Part shown: positions 1 to 8,755 of the stretch, in pieces
Layout of the letters: each line of letters opens with the position of its first letter
Position numbering within the stretch: position 1 is the stretch's first letter
DNA from: Gibbula magus
Lineage: Eukaryota; Mollusca; Gastropoda; Trochida; Trochidae
DNA length: 64,000 nt
Assembly: GCA_936450465.1 (NCBI GenBank)
Contig: OW388293.1
Coordinates: forward strand, 24,267,860-24,331,859
Direction: 5' to 3'
The notes under the pieces: model-generated
The model's database searches: none
What the model saw: only the letters and a program-made list of their open reading frames with translations
Told to the model about the DNA's origin: nothing
Position numbers and translations under genes: made by a program

Positions 1-21
1 CCCAAATATCTATTATTTTTC

Positions 22-225
22 GTAATATCTTCCGTAAGGTACCTTTGCAATTCAATCTCCAATTGAAAATAACACGATAGTTGTAAATATTCCACGACAT
101 ATTTAAAATAAAAAACCTATCTGACGACGAACCATACCGGCTCAGCCGATCACTCGCCCCTAATGCAACAGCAAGGGAAGGGACGTAACTCGTGATGGCT
201 TACCCAAACCGCTTCACTTTCAAAC
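22..225 (+). repeat. Left inverted terminal repeat of the DIRS element
   Basis: This segment is the reverse complement of 5941-6143. I see one substitution between the arms (ttccgtaagg here, ttccttaagg in the inverted copy) and possibly a one-base length difference. Such near-identity suggests a recent insertion. In DIRS elements these repeats serve in priming and circle formation. Confidence 0.92.
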
Positions 226-841
226 TATCGTCGTTACGAGTAACACGTTTCTTCGAGAGAGTTCTCCAAAAAGATTAGCAAGAAAATGACAGAGAAAGAG
301 AATGTATGTGTGGTAAATTTACTTATCTCGCAAAGGCGTTATATTACCGCATTTATTTTTTATCTCACATGTTGTAATTATCGTTTTTTTCACACCTCGT
401 GTGTTAACCATGCGGTCGATATTCACGTGGCAAGCTAGACTTGCACTGGTCTTGGTTTCAATATCGCCGTAATTTCTTTCCACGTTTCGCATTCATCGTA
501 TTTCGCATTATATTATATATATATATATTTGCTTTTATGTATGTTATGCTTGAAATTTACATAATTTTTTATCCGTTGTCCATATACTTTACTTCGGAAA
601 AATTATTGTGTTTTTTCAACCTCTTTACAGAGAGGGTGAAGTTAGGCTACACCTTTCTGTTTATCTTTTTATATATATAATTTCTTTTTTATATATATAT
701 CCTATTGTCGCGGCCGTTTAGTTTTTTGCTTTACGCCTTTGCGATTGGTTATTCATATTTTTATGTGTTAAATCATTCAATTTTACACATGTATATATAT
801 GCACACACACCCCTCTACGATTCTGTGTGTCTGTTTTACAG
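226..841 (+). other. DIRS 5' leader, non-coding, ending in a splice-acceptor-like site
   Basis: This AT-rich leader lies between the left terminal repeat and the Gag-like frame. It holds short AT runs and no convincing coding frame. It ends in a pyrimidine-rich tract followed by acag (838-841), exactly where the Gag-like frame becomes protein-like. No ATG in the Gag frame is visible just upstream, so the start codon may be supplied by an upstream exon. Confidence 0.5.
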
Positions 842-2773
842 ACACTCACTTTCTGTGAGGGGTGCGATTCTTCACTACCCCCGGCAGACTCGCACAAATG
901 GTGTCTGCAATGCCTCGCCCAGTCTCCACATGACGAGGATGCCTGTCCTATTTGCCTGGGCTTCTCACCGAAAACACAGAAGACCAGGAAGAAAGACTTC
1001 GTGTTTTTCAGACAGGCTCTGGAGCAGGGGCAGGATTTTGCGGGGCTTATCCCACCTTCCAAGAGTAAGTCGAAGGGTAAAGAGTCTTCGAAACCGTCAA
1101 ACTCTTCCTCTAATGCAGAGGTTGGGAAGCGGCAGAAGACCTCTGACCCCAGGGTTCGCACTAGCACCAACACCAACACAAACACCTGCACGGATAACAA
1201 TGTTACCATGAATGTTTTACAACAATTGCTTGCAGGGCAGATGGATTCGATGACTAGCATGTTCCGACAGTCGATTGACGGGCTCCGAGAGGAGTTTGGT
1301 CATCGACAGGAGGTTCAGGCTGTCACCGTGCCTTCTGCGGGTGTGCGTATCGAGCCTGGCTCTGGCCGAGGTCTCGTACAATCACAGGGGGTTTATTCCG
1401 AACTCGGCAGAGGCCGAGGGAGGATATTCTACCCAGAGGCAGTTCTCCGGCCAGGCCTAGCCCGGTCCGCGAGTTCTGACCTCGGTACTCAAGTCGCAGG
1501 AACTGTCCTGTTGCCTTCGAGTACCCTGGCCCAGGGGCCACTGTTGATTCCGGGCCTCGAGCCCGTCGTCACTCAGCCCCTGGTCACGCCCAAGAGCTTA
1601 CCGAATGTCACTCAGGTGCCCCCTTCGGTCGAGTCTCGTAACCGGGGTCAGGTGACCGGACAGGGTGTGGATGGGGCAAACATTGTGGAGCGCCAGGCGA
1701 CTCCTCCTGTTGATCAGGATCCAATTCTCGAGGATGTCGAGTCTTCGGATTCTGATCTCCGGGATGAGGACGACATGGAGGTCGATTTCGACGAAGCTCC
1801 CACGTTTGCCAAATCCATGAAGGAGTTTAGGGAGAAGCTTGCACAGGCTATCCCGCAAACAGTCCTCCCTGTCGAGTCGTCGGACTCGTCTGAGTTCCGC
1901 CTTCCGGGTGACGCCTTCGCTGCAGCGAAGACGTCTCAGATTCGGCTCCGCGTACTGCCGTCTTTGGTCGCCGAAATGATCGATCCCCTCCTGTCGGGTA
2001 CTCGTACCAAGTTCGATTTACCCGAACTGATTAAGAAGTACCCTATGGGGGAGGAGGATTTCTTTGGTGTTCCAGAGGTGGACGAGTGTGTGTATGCTTC
2101 CGTCACCCTTGCGGGGTCTAACCCCACCTTGGCTCAGTCCAAGAAGGGCCGGCGGCTGCCGCCTTTCCGGATGTCCGGTCTCACGCTTAAGGCTGTTTAC
2201 CGTTCCTTTGAGGAGCAGTATCGGAATGCAGCCCAACAGCTGAGACTGGCCGTACAGTCAGCCTACCTTGCTACGATGCAGGGGAAGCTGACTGGTCCGG
2301 TTTCGAGTGTGAGCTCTCAGCCCTCACTCCCGGCGCAGCTGACGGAAATCCATGGTTTCCTGGCGAGGGACAGCATCAGGAGCTGTGCCTCCCAGGCCAT
2401 GTGCGCAGTTATGGGCCTGCGCAGGCTTTGGCTGTCGTGCTCGAAATATCCGGCCGACACCCAATCGGCACTACTAGCACTTCCGTTCAGGATGGGGGGC
2501 TCCCTCTTCCCGAACGCGAAGCAGGTAGTGAAGGAGGCGGCTGACGCAGTGGCTTTCATCAAGGAAACCAAAACCTTGTTTGAGAAGCAACCTAAGTCGT
2601 CCAAAAAACGCCCCTCTGTCCTTGCCAATGCTTACTCTGATGCGCCGGCTCAGAACACTGAATCATGGAAGACGCCCATGTTTCAGCAGAGCAAAAGCAA
2701 GAAGGGCAACAAAGGCAGGGGAAAAAACTCGCAGTTTCGGGCCGCCAGGGGGAAGCAGAAGACTTCCCAATAG
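842..2773 (+). CDS. DIRS Gag-like protein (ORF1), 5' end uncertain
   Basis: This is the probable nucleic-acid-binding structural protein of the DIRS element. The first 45 codons carry a cysteine-histidine cluster (FCEGC, then DSHKWCLQC, then DACPICLG) like the zinc-finger motif at the N-terminus of metazoan DIRS Gag proteins. A low-complexity acidic, proline- and serine-rich middle follows, then a conserved-looking C-terminal half ending in a lysine-rich tail. No ATG precedes the zinc cluster in frame. The first codon after the stop-free extension is GTG at 827, and a splice-acceptor-like sequence ends at 841, so I start the feature there. The first in-frame ATG inside the frame comes after the finger region. 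The last 109 bases overlap the RT frame. The Gag role is inferred from position and the finger; catalytic residues are neither expected nor seen. Confidence 0.75.
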   Translation, partial: TLTFCEGCDSSLPPADSHKWCLQCLAQSPHDEDACPICLGFSPKTQKTRKKDFVFFRQALEQGQDFAGLIPPSKSKSKGKESSKPSNSSSNAEVGKRQKTSDPRVRTSTNTNTNTCTDNNVTMNVLQQLLAGQMDSMTSMFRQSIDGLREEFGHRQEVQAVTVPSAGVRIEPGSGRGLVQSQGVYSELGRGRGRIFYPEAVLRPGLARSASSDLGTQVAGTVLLPSSTLAQGPLLIPGLEPVVTQPLVTPKSLPNVTQVPPSVESRNRGQVTGQGVDGANIVERQATPPVDQDPILEDVESSDSDLRDEDDMEVDFDEAPTFAKSMKEFREKLAQAIPQTVLPVESSDSSEFRLPGDAFAAAKTSQIRLRVLPSLVAEMIDPLLSGTRTKFDLPELIKKYPMGEEDFFGVPEVDECVYASVTLAGSNPTLAQSKKGRRLPPFRMSGLTLKAVYRSFEEQYRNAAQQLRLAVQSAYLATMQGKLTGPVSSVSSQPSLPAQLTEIHGFLARDSIRSCASQAMCAVMGLRRLWLSCSKYPADTQSALLALPFRMGGSLFPNAKQVVKEAADAVAFIKETKTLFEKQPKSSKKRPSVLANAYSDAPAQNTESWKTPMFQQSKSKKGNKGRGKNSQFRAARGKQKTSQ

Positions 2774-4401
2774 GCCGTCAGTTTCCGCGGGTGCCCCAGG
2801 TGGTCCCGCCCCCTGCAGTAGAGACACTGTCAGGGGTCGGTACTCACTGCCTTTTGCCGCATATCCCTGTTGGTGGCCGACTGAGTCTGTTTCTTCACGA
2901 GTGGGAGAAGGCTACGTCCAATCCCTGGGTACTGTCCACGCTCAGGGATGGCCATCTCCCTCAGTGGAAGCATGGCCCCCCCTCCTTCTCGGGTGTCAGA
3001 CATACTCCGGTGCCGGCATCTCAGGAGAAGGCCAGCATACTTCGAACCGAGCTCCTAGCCTTGTTGGACAAATCGGCTATCGAGGTAGTCCCGAAGGGTC
3101 AGGAGAACGCGGGTTATTACTCGACGTACTTCATTGTAACCAAGAAGGACGGGGGATTCAGGCCCATTCTCAACCTGTCATACTTGAACAAGTTGATTGT
3201 AGTACCGTCGTTCAAGATGGAGACACTGCGTTCAGTGATCTCATCTGTGAGAACAGGGGAGTGGCTATCTTCGATAGATCTAAAGGACGCATATCTGCAC
3301 GTTCCTATGCACCCCGAGTTCAGGAAGTTCCTCAGGTTCTCCTTCGACGGGAAATGTTACCAGTTTCGAGTGCTTCCCTTTGGCATCTCTACAGCGCCGA
3401 GGGTATTCACCAAACTGATGTTGATCCCAGCACAGGTTGCCAGGGCACGGGGCAGGTTTTGCCACCCGTACCTGGACGACTGGCTGATCAGAGCGTTGTC
3501 TCAGGCGCTCAACCAGGAAGTTACTCGCTTCATACTGGATACGCTGATCAGGCTTGGCTGGGTTATCAATCTCAAGAAGTCAGAACTGTCCCCTTCGCAG
3601 GATCTTGTCTTCTTGGGAGCCAGGTTCAACACAGAGCAGGGGATTGTCTCCCTGGCTCAGCATCGCATCGCCAATGTTCAGAGAGCTGCTCTTCAGTTTC
3701 TCGAGAGACCCAAACTGTCGGCACGTCAGTGGCTACAGTTGTTGGGGATTATGGCGGCGACCCTAGATGTTGTCTGGCGGGCTCGTCTGAGAATGAGACC
3801 CGTTCAGCAAGCCCTGGCGAGTCTCTGGACTCATGCAGAGAGTTACGAGACAGTTCTTGTCACTCCACAGTGGCTGACACCCCACCTTCAGTGGTGGACA
3901 GAGGTCGGGAATCTCACAAGGGGCTTTCCCCTGGAGACTCCTACCCCTTCTCTCACAGTCCAAACAGACGCCTCACTCGCAGGGTGGGGAGGAGTATCGA
4001 ACGAGCTCACTGCTTCGGGTCTCTGGACCGAGCAGGAGACCTCCTTGCACATAAATGTGCTGGAATTGAGAGCAGTCAGAATGGTGTTTCAGCGCTTCCT
4101 GCCTCAGGTCAGGGGTCAGGTCGTCCGTCTCGAGATGGACAATCAGACCGCCATGGCATACATAAAGAAGCAGGGGGGCACAGTTTCCCCGTCGCTGCTT
4201 CAGGAAGCGTGGCAGTTCCTACTGTGGTGCGACCAGTACAACATACTGGTTATCCCAGTCTATCTTCCGGGGGTGGACAACATCAGAGCAGATGCGTTGT
4301 CCCGCCGAATCCTAGCCCCACACGAGTGGATGCTCGATCGGGAGATATTCGGGATTATCTCCCAGTTAGAGGGGATCTCGATCCCTTTTCTACAACTCTA
4401 G
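2665..4401 (+). CDS. DIRS reverse transcriptase-RNase H (ORF2)
   Basis: This 578 aa polyprotein copies the element RNA into DNA. The RT core includes SSIDLKDAYLHVPM, then LPFGISTAPRVFTKLM, and the catalytic YLDDW box with aspartates near residues 271 and 272. An RNase H domain follows, with acidic residues D435 (QTDASLAGWG), E467 (LELRAV) and D492 (LEMDNQTA), and the DNIRADALSR box near the end. The order and motif style match the DIRS/Pao side of retroelement RTs rather than LINEs. The ATG at 2665 overlaps the Gag-like frame by 109 bases, so expression may need reinitiation, frameshifting or splicing. The stop at 4401 lies inside the start of the recombinase domain, which is read in another frame. 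Confidence 0.93.
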   Translation: MEDAHVSAEQKQEGQQRQGKKLAVSGRQGEAEDFPIGRQFPRVPQVVPPPAVETLSGVGTHCLLPHIPVGGRLSLFLHEWEKATSNPWVLSTLRDGHLPQWKHGPPSFSGVRHTPVPASQEKASILRTELLALLDKSAIEVVPKGQENAGYYSTYFIVTKKDGGFRPILNLSYLNKLIVVPSFKMETLRSVISSVRTGEWLSSIDLKDAYLHVPMHPEFRKFLRFSFDGKCYQFRVLPFGISTAPRVFTKLMLIPAQVARARGRFCHPYLDDWLIRALSQALNQEVTRFILDTLIRLGWVINLKKSELSPSQDLVFLGARFNTEQGIVSLAQHRIANVQRAALQFLERPKLSARQWLQLLGIMAATLDVVWRARLRMRPVQQALASLWTHAESYETVLVTPQWLTPHLQWWTEVGNLTRGFPLETPTPSLTVQTDASLAGWGGVSNELTASGLWTEQETSLHINVLELRAVRMVFQRFLPQVRGQVVRLEMDNQTAMAYIKKQGGTVSPSLLQEAWQFLLWCDQYNILVIPVYLPGVDNIRADALSRRILAPHEWMLDREIFGIISQLEGISIPFLQL

Positions 4402-5297
4402 TCACTGTGCTTGAGTTCCTTCAGTCACGACTTGAGGCTGGCCTTGCCGCCTCTACAGTCAGAGGGTATTCAACAGCTATATCAGCGTTTCATATCCCTG
4501 TCGACGGGGCGCTCTTGGGGGCGCATCCTCTCGTTCAGAGATTCTTAGCAGGTGTGGACAGAATCCGTCCTACTGTCAGAAGGCTCAGCCCAGTCTGGGA
4601 CCTTTCTGTTGTCTTAGACTGGCTGTCTGGGGCAGCTTTTCTGTCCCCGTCTTCATTGTCCCTCCAGATTCTGAGTTGGAAGACTGCCTTTTTGGTGGCG
4701 GTTACTTCCGGTAGGCGGGTAGGCGATATTCATGCAATGTCTGCCGATCCCGAGCTGACTGTCTTCCACAAGGACAGAGTCAGCATTAGACTACCGGAGT
4801 CTTACCGTCCCAAGGTCGACCACACTTTTCATGTGACAGCTCCCATTGAACTTCCAGTCCTACGTCAAGCCACCTCGGCTAGCGCCTCAGTGAGTTCTCA
4901 TGCACATGTGCTTGATGTTCGCAAGTCACTGAGATTGTACATCAAGCGTACGAAGGACATCCGCAAGGATAAACAGCTGTTCTGCTGCTATGGTGGTGGA
5001 AGAGCGGGTTTGCCAGCCAGCAAACAAACGATTTCCAGATGGTTGGTTTCCACCATTTACATGGCCTACGTTCACACGGGAAAGTCCCCGCCTGAAGGTT
5101 TGAGGGCTCATTCCATTAGAGCAGTAGCAACGTCGAAGGCGTTCGCCGCAGCCCTGCCCATCGAAGAGATCTGCTCAGCGGCAATTTGGAGCCGACCGAG
5201 TACGTTCATCAAGCACTACCAACTCGACAAGCACTCTAGGGAGCGTGCTCGGTTTGGTCAGGCAGTTCTCTCCGGTGGGCAGAGTTCTAAGTTCTGA
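4341..5297 (+). CDS. DIRS tyrosine recombinase (ORF3 domain)
   Basis: This is a tyrosine recombinase of the phage-integrase fold, which DIRS elements use instead of a DDE integrase to insert circular DNA. An N-terminal SAM-like region (EFLQSRLEAGLAASTVRGYS) is followed by the catalytic domain. The candidate catalytic arginine is in SGRRVGD (about 4711), HxxR is in RAHSIRAV (H codon 5109, R codon 5118), a tryptophan is in AAIWSRP, and the nucleophile is the tyrosine of FIKHYQLD (codon 5217-5219). The frame has no ATG near the domain start, so I begin where similarity becomes visible. The same frame is open back to 2580, right through the RT gene in another register. Translation probably depends on frameshifting or splicing. 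Stop TGA at 5295-5297. Confidence 0.9.
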   Translation, partial: GDIRDYLPVRGDLDPFSTTLVTVLEFLQSRLEAGLAASTVRGYSTAISAFHIPVDGALLGAHPLVQRFLAGVDRIRPTVRRLSPVWDLSVVLDWLSGAAFLSPSSLSLQILSWKTAFLVAVTSGRRVGDIHAMSADPELTVFHKDRVSIRLPESYRPKVDHTFHVTAPIELPVLRQATSASASVSSHAHVLDVRKSLRLYIKRTKDIRKDKQLFCCYGGGRAGLPASKQTISRWLVSTIYMAYVHTGKSPPEGLRAHSIRAVATSKAFAAALPIEEICSAAIWSRPSTFIKHYQLDKHSRERARFGQAVLSGGQSSKF

Positions 5298-5794
5298 TAG
5301 AATGAATTCTCGTTTTTTATCGTTTTACGATTTTCAACGTTTTTTCTATGGTTGTGGGTTATTTTAGTTTTTCACGGCTTGGGCCTCACAGTGCCGACTT
5401 GGTCGGGTTTTACCCATGCACGTTCAATCACCCCTAACTTTGGTGGAGGTCACTTGTCACCTCACGTACTGCACTGTCAAGTCAGAGGTCTTCCGCCGTT
5501 TTCGGTGGATTTATATTAGAGGGTATACGTTTGTCTCCCCGCTAACTCCTTTTTTCAAAAAGGGGGGGGGGGGGGGGTATTTTTAGGCAAAAAAATGACT
5601 GTATTCGCTGTGTTCAGCTTGGTCTGTACTCCGACCCAATTACCCTGCAACCTCGCTCGCCTGCCGTGCCTTTCGTCACGCTAAAGACGGTGAGTAAATC
5701 AAGAGCTATTTATTAATTTAGTGCTCTTAGCGAGGTTTTTTACCTTTTGGTTAGACAGAATGCCGCTACCATTGTCTTTTCTTTGGTAGTCTGC
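5298..5794 (+). other. DIRS 3' non-coding segment
   Basis: This stretch lies between the recombinase stop and the internal complementary region. It holds a run of 16 G (5562-5577) after a run of A, and no reading frame of note. It is part of the mobile element. Confidence 0.6.
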
Positions 5795-5887
5795 TTGCAA
5801 AGGTACCTTACGGAAGATATTAGGAAAAATAATTGAACGAACCTGTAGAGGTTCTAGATTATTTGAGTAATATCTTCCGTAAGGTAC
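5795..5887 (+). repeat. DIRS internal complementary region
   Basis: The first part (about 5795-5833) is the reverse complement of the element's left outer end (12-51). The second part (about 5834-5887) is the reverse complement of the right outer end (about 6124-6176). The two halves are joined directly, so the region is a template of the circle junction. This is the diagnostic DIRS feature and the basis for the element ends given here. Confidence 0.9.
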
Positions 5888-5940
5888 ACCTCCCGTTCTA
5901 TTGTATCCCACCCCTTTCATTCTGTCTAAATCTCTAGATT

Positions 5941-6143
5941 GTTTGAAAGTGAAGCGGTTTGGGTAAGCCATCACGAGTTACGTCCCTTCCCTTGCTGTTG
6001 CATTAGGGGCGAGTGATCGGCTGAGCCGGTATGGTTCGTCGTCAGATAGGTTTTTTATTTTAAATATGTCGTGGAATATTTACAACTATCGTGTTATTTT
6101 CAATTGGAGATTGAATTGCAAAGGTACCTTAAGGAAGATATTA
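5941..6143 (-). repeat. Right inverted terminal repeat of the DIRS element
   Basis: Reverse complement of 22-225, with one visible substitution. It is followed by about 33 bases of unique right end (6144-6176) that also occur, inverted, in the internal complementary region. Confidence 0.92.
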
Positions 6144-6176
6144 CTCAAATAATCTAGAACCTCTACAGGTTCGTTC

Positions 6177-6550
6177 AAATTTTAATTAATGGTTGTATGA
6201 TCTTTGTGGTTCAGAATTCTGATGTTCAAGTGCAAAAAGATTCCAACTGTATCTCTAAACTCTTGTCTCTTTGTTATTTCTCTTTCATCTCCAAAAGTGT
6301 CTACTCTGTAGTCATATATTCTCTTTCAACATATCAGTCATTCAATTAATTATTGCCAAAGTATTCTGAGTGGCCAATTCACAGAAATGGCAACTCATTA
6401 GCAAAGGGAATAACACAGTTTTCCTCACTGGTTAAAACTAGGCTACATTCCGGGAACAGCAGGTTAAGGTATAAAGTCTCTCCTCTGCAGTCGTTTCTCT
6501 CTCATCTTCACCTCTTACCTCCCATGCCTTACCCTGACCCTATGCTGCAG
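6177..6550 (+). other. Intron sequence upstream of a CYB5R4 exon
   Basis: AT-rich sequence between the DIRS right end and the splice acceptor ctatgctgcag at 6540-6550. A pyrimidine-rich stretch (about 6476-6540) precedes the acceptor. No other feature is seen. Confidence 0.6.
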
Positions 6551-6704
6551 GTTCCACCCTGGAAGTGAGTGATCTAGACGGCAGTTTCGAGACGAGTCAG
6601 CTTGACCAGTGTGACCAGCTCATCCTGCTGGCGGCCGGCACCGGCTTCACACCGATGGTGCGGCTGCTCTACAGGAGTCTGGTGGAGGAGGCACTGTGTA
6701 GCAG
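6551..6704 (+). CDS. CYB5R4: Cytochrome b5 reductase 4, NAD(P)H-binding exon
   Basis: This is the first of four exons in the window. CYB5R4 (NCB5OR) is a soluble flavohaem reductase with cytochrome b5, CS and FAD/NADH-reductase domains, linked to the endoplasmic reticulum and electron transfer from NAD(P)H. This exon encodes STLEVSDLDG and then LILLAAGTGFTPMVRLLYRS. AGTGFTPM is the conserved nucleotide-binding motif of the ferredoxin-NADP reductase fold. It starts after cag in phase 1 (the codon for glycine is split) and ends at gcag, followed by the donor gtttgt. The upstream exons (haem, CS and FAD-binding parts) are not in the window; they probably lie beyond position 1, with the DIRS element in the intervening intron. 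CYB5R4 is preferred over other b5 reductases because of the continuation into exons 2-4, especially the short C-terminus. Confidence 0.88.
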
Positions 6705-6783
6705 GTTTGTACACATCATGCATCACAGAGTTATAACCACCAAATCCTAAAACATGTAGTTATATGAAAGCACCATTTGTAGA

Positions 6784-6998
6784 ACACATTGGTGTAGTGG
6801 TTAGCATGTTGGACTCTCGCACCAAAAACCTGGGTTTCAAAGTAGAGTGAAGATTTTAAGATTTTATGACCCGGGGTTCATACTGTGTTGTGTCCTTGGC
6901 GAGGCACTTCATCCACATTGCAGTTAGTATACTCAGCTGTATAAATGGGTACCTGAACATATGAAGTATTGACCTATACAGGGTGCTTCGTAGCTGCA
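6784..6998 (+). mobile_element. tRNA-derived SINE in a CYB5R4 intron
   Basis: A tRNA-like head has an A-box (ggtgtagtgg at 6791-6800) and a degenerate B-box (tgggtttcaaagt). It is followed by a body containing tgtccttggcgaggcacttc and ctgtataaatgggtacctg, a core type seen in SINEs of marine invertebrates. The copy has mutations in the B-box and is probably old. Its 3' side runs directly into the minisatellite at about 7001. Confidence 0.65.
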
Positions 6999-7000
6999 AT

Positions 7001-7500
7001 TTGCTAGGGGTTTGAGAACACATTAGGGGTTTGAGAACACATTAGGGGTTTGAGAACACGTATTGGGTTTGAGAACTCATTAGGGGTTTGAGAACTTATT
7101 AGGGGTTTGAGAACTCATTACGGGTTTGAGAACACGTATGGGGTTTGAGAACACGTATGGGGTTTGAGAACACATTAGGGGTTTGAGAACACGTATGGGG
7201 TTTGAGAACACGTATGGGGTTTGAGAACTCAATAGGAGTTTGAGAACACGTATTGGGTTTGAGAACTCATTAGGGGTTTGAGAACTTATTAGGGGTTTGA
7301 GAACTCATTAGGGGTTTGAGAACATGTATGGGGTTTGAGAACTAATTAGGGGTTTGTGAACACGTATGGGGTTTGAGAACTCATTAGGGGTTTGAGAACA
7401 CATTAGGGGTTTGAGAACACATTAGGGGTTTGAGAACACGGTACATTAGGGGTTTGAGAACACATTAGGGGTTTGAGAACACGGTACATAAGGGGTTTGA
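7001..7500 (+). repeat. 19-20 bp intronic minisatellite, about 25 copies
   Basis: Tandem copies of a unit close to attaggggtttgagaacac. Variants include attgggtttgagaactc and attaggagtttgagaac. Two units near the end carry an extra ggtac (acggtacattagg, acggtacataagg). Each unit contains a TTAGGGG-like core. The array fills part of the intron between the first and second CYB5R4 exons and starts at the tail of the SINE. Confidence 0.92.
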
Positions 7501-7677
7501 TGAAAATTTACATGCACAACATACACATACATTAACTTTGATACCATTTATGATTTGTATGCTTCAATTTAGCTGCCTGTCATATGTTGAAGTTCAGCTT
7601 CTGGACTTGTGACACAAATTACTTACTCCTTCCTAATCAGCATCATCTATGTTATACTTGACTCTTTTGTGTTTCAG

Positions 7678-7764
7678 AAAAGTGAAGATGTTGTTTTTCA
7701 ACAAAAAGGAGAAGGATATTTTATGGAAGGACCAACTGGATGAGTTAGCTGCTAAAAATGACAG
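7678..7764 (+). CDS. CYB5R4: Cytochrome b5 reductase 4, second exon in window
   Basis: This exon encodes KVKMLFFNKKEKDILWKDQL, then DELAAKND, the stretch after the nucleotide-binding motif. FFNKxExDIxW is typical of CYB5R4 and its relatives. It follows acceptor tgtttcag (ending at 7677) and ends at acag before donor gtttga. An arginine codon is split AG|A at its start and AG|G at its end (phase 2). Frame and phase match the neighbouring exons exactly. Confidence 0.88.
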
Positions 7765-8590
7765 GTTTGAAGAAACATTATCATGCATTTAATTTGGTTA
7801 CTAGCCAAATTTTGATTTCTAGGTAATAAGAAAATCACTATCAAATTGGATCAAATTTTGATATGGACTTTGATAGTCAAAATGTTTTGTTTAATAAATC
7901 AATTGGACTGATTTTGATCTATGGTTTTACTATGTGACGAGAGATAAACACATTCATCACTCAAATAAAACATAGTTTCAAGAAGTCTATAAGAATGTGA
8001 ATTTTTTTTTTTTTTAAATGGGTTCTGGTGATAATCCTACCAAATATACTCTTTTTATATGCAGATTTCAATCCTTTAACTCAATTAATTAGTGTATGAC
8101 TAAGTTTCTTTGTGGATTAAATGTATATCACTACTTGTCGCCTTAATTCTCATGGAGCTGTTAGGCAAGCCAGTAATGTTATTATAGTTTGGGAAAGGTT
8201 ACAGCAGCGTACTTATTTGAATTATTTCAGTAATTAACAGTTATTGCTGATGATAACAAACCTAAGAAATTATTAGCATAAACATTCCCTGTAGATTCCT
8301 GGATAATAGAAGAGTTATACAGAATTGTCAACTAGATAAACAAAAATAATTTTAGTGATCTGTTAATATACACAAATTACCTCCCTTGATCCAGACTGGC
8401 ACCACGTGTGAACAAACAGTCCATATTCACTAGACCATTATATGCAGTTATCACTATAACCGTCTCCTGATGTTACAGGTTCTGGCTGAATGTTGATGTG
8501 ATTATTGTCCAAACAGACACTGTGCATATTGCTATGAGTAGAAGCAATGCTTCACTGTATGTATCTAACCAAGTTCTTCCTGCCTTCCAG
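7765..8590 (+). other. CYB5R4 intron
   Basis: AT-rich intron between donor gtttga (7765) and acceptor ccttccag (8590), with a T-rich run near 8000. I see no repeat or gene in it. Confidence 0.75.
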
Positions 8591-8755
8591 GTTGTCGCTG
8601 GTGTACGTGCTATCTGACGCAGACCCCGACTGGACAGGACTGACGGGGAGAGTGAGTGATCAGCTTCTCAAGCAGGAGCTGCCAGCCATGGAGGACGGAG
8701 TCAAACTCCTCGTGTGTGCCTGTGGACCTACAGCTTTCACTAAGGAGGTTGTCAG
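8591..8755 (+). CDS. CYB5R4: Cytochrome b5 reductase 4, third exon in window
   Basis: This exon encodes LSLVYVLSDADPDWTGLTGR, then VSDQLLKQELPA, then KLLVCACGPTAFTKEVV. The segment LVCACGPTAF matches the conserved C-x-C/S-GP nucleotide-binding loop of flavin reductases, and GLTGRVS resembles the NADH-contact loop. It is bounded by acceptor ccttccag and donor gtcggt, with the arginine codon split AG|G on both sides. No stop or frameshift is present. Confidence 0.9.

Larger units (their letters stand above)
12..6176 (+). mobile_element. Complete DIRS-like tyrosine-recombinase retrotransposon
   Basis: The element contains three long plus-strand reading frames, one in each frame: a Gag-like protein, reverse transcriptase with RNase H, and a tyrosine recombinase. 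It is bounded by inverted terminal repeats of about 204 bp (22-225 and 5941-6143) and has an internal complementary region at 5795-5887. This is the DIRS layout: no integrase, no protease and no long terminal direct repeats. DIRS elements are thought to copy their RNA into a circle and insert it with the recombinase, without target-site duplication. The internal complementary region carries both outer ends joined back to back, so the ends can be read as about 12 and about 6176. Coding DNA is clearly more GC-rich than the flanks. No stop codon or frameshift breaks the RT or recombinase domains. It lies upstream of CYB5R4 exons in the same orientation. Confidence 0.93.

Noticed and set aside
705..1260. 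Additional open frames on both strands over the DIRS leader and Gag start
   Set aside because: They are shadows of the Gag-like frame and have no domain signature.
6784..6860. A functional tRNA gene in the CYB5R4 intron
   Set aside because: The B-box is degraded (ggtttcaaagt) and the fold cannot be completed; it is better explained as a SINE.
7001..7500. Interstitial telomeric repeat
   Set aside because: TTAGGGG is only part of a 19-20 bp unit; no tandem TTAGGG is present.
7001..7500. CRISPR-like array
   Set aside because: Units are contiguous without unique spacers, and the context is an animal intron.
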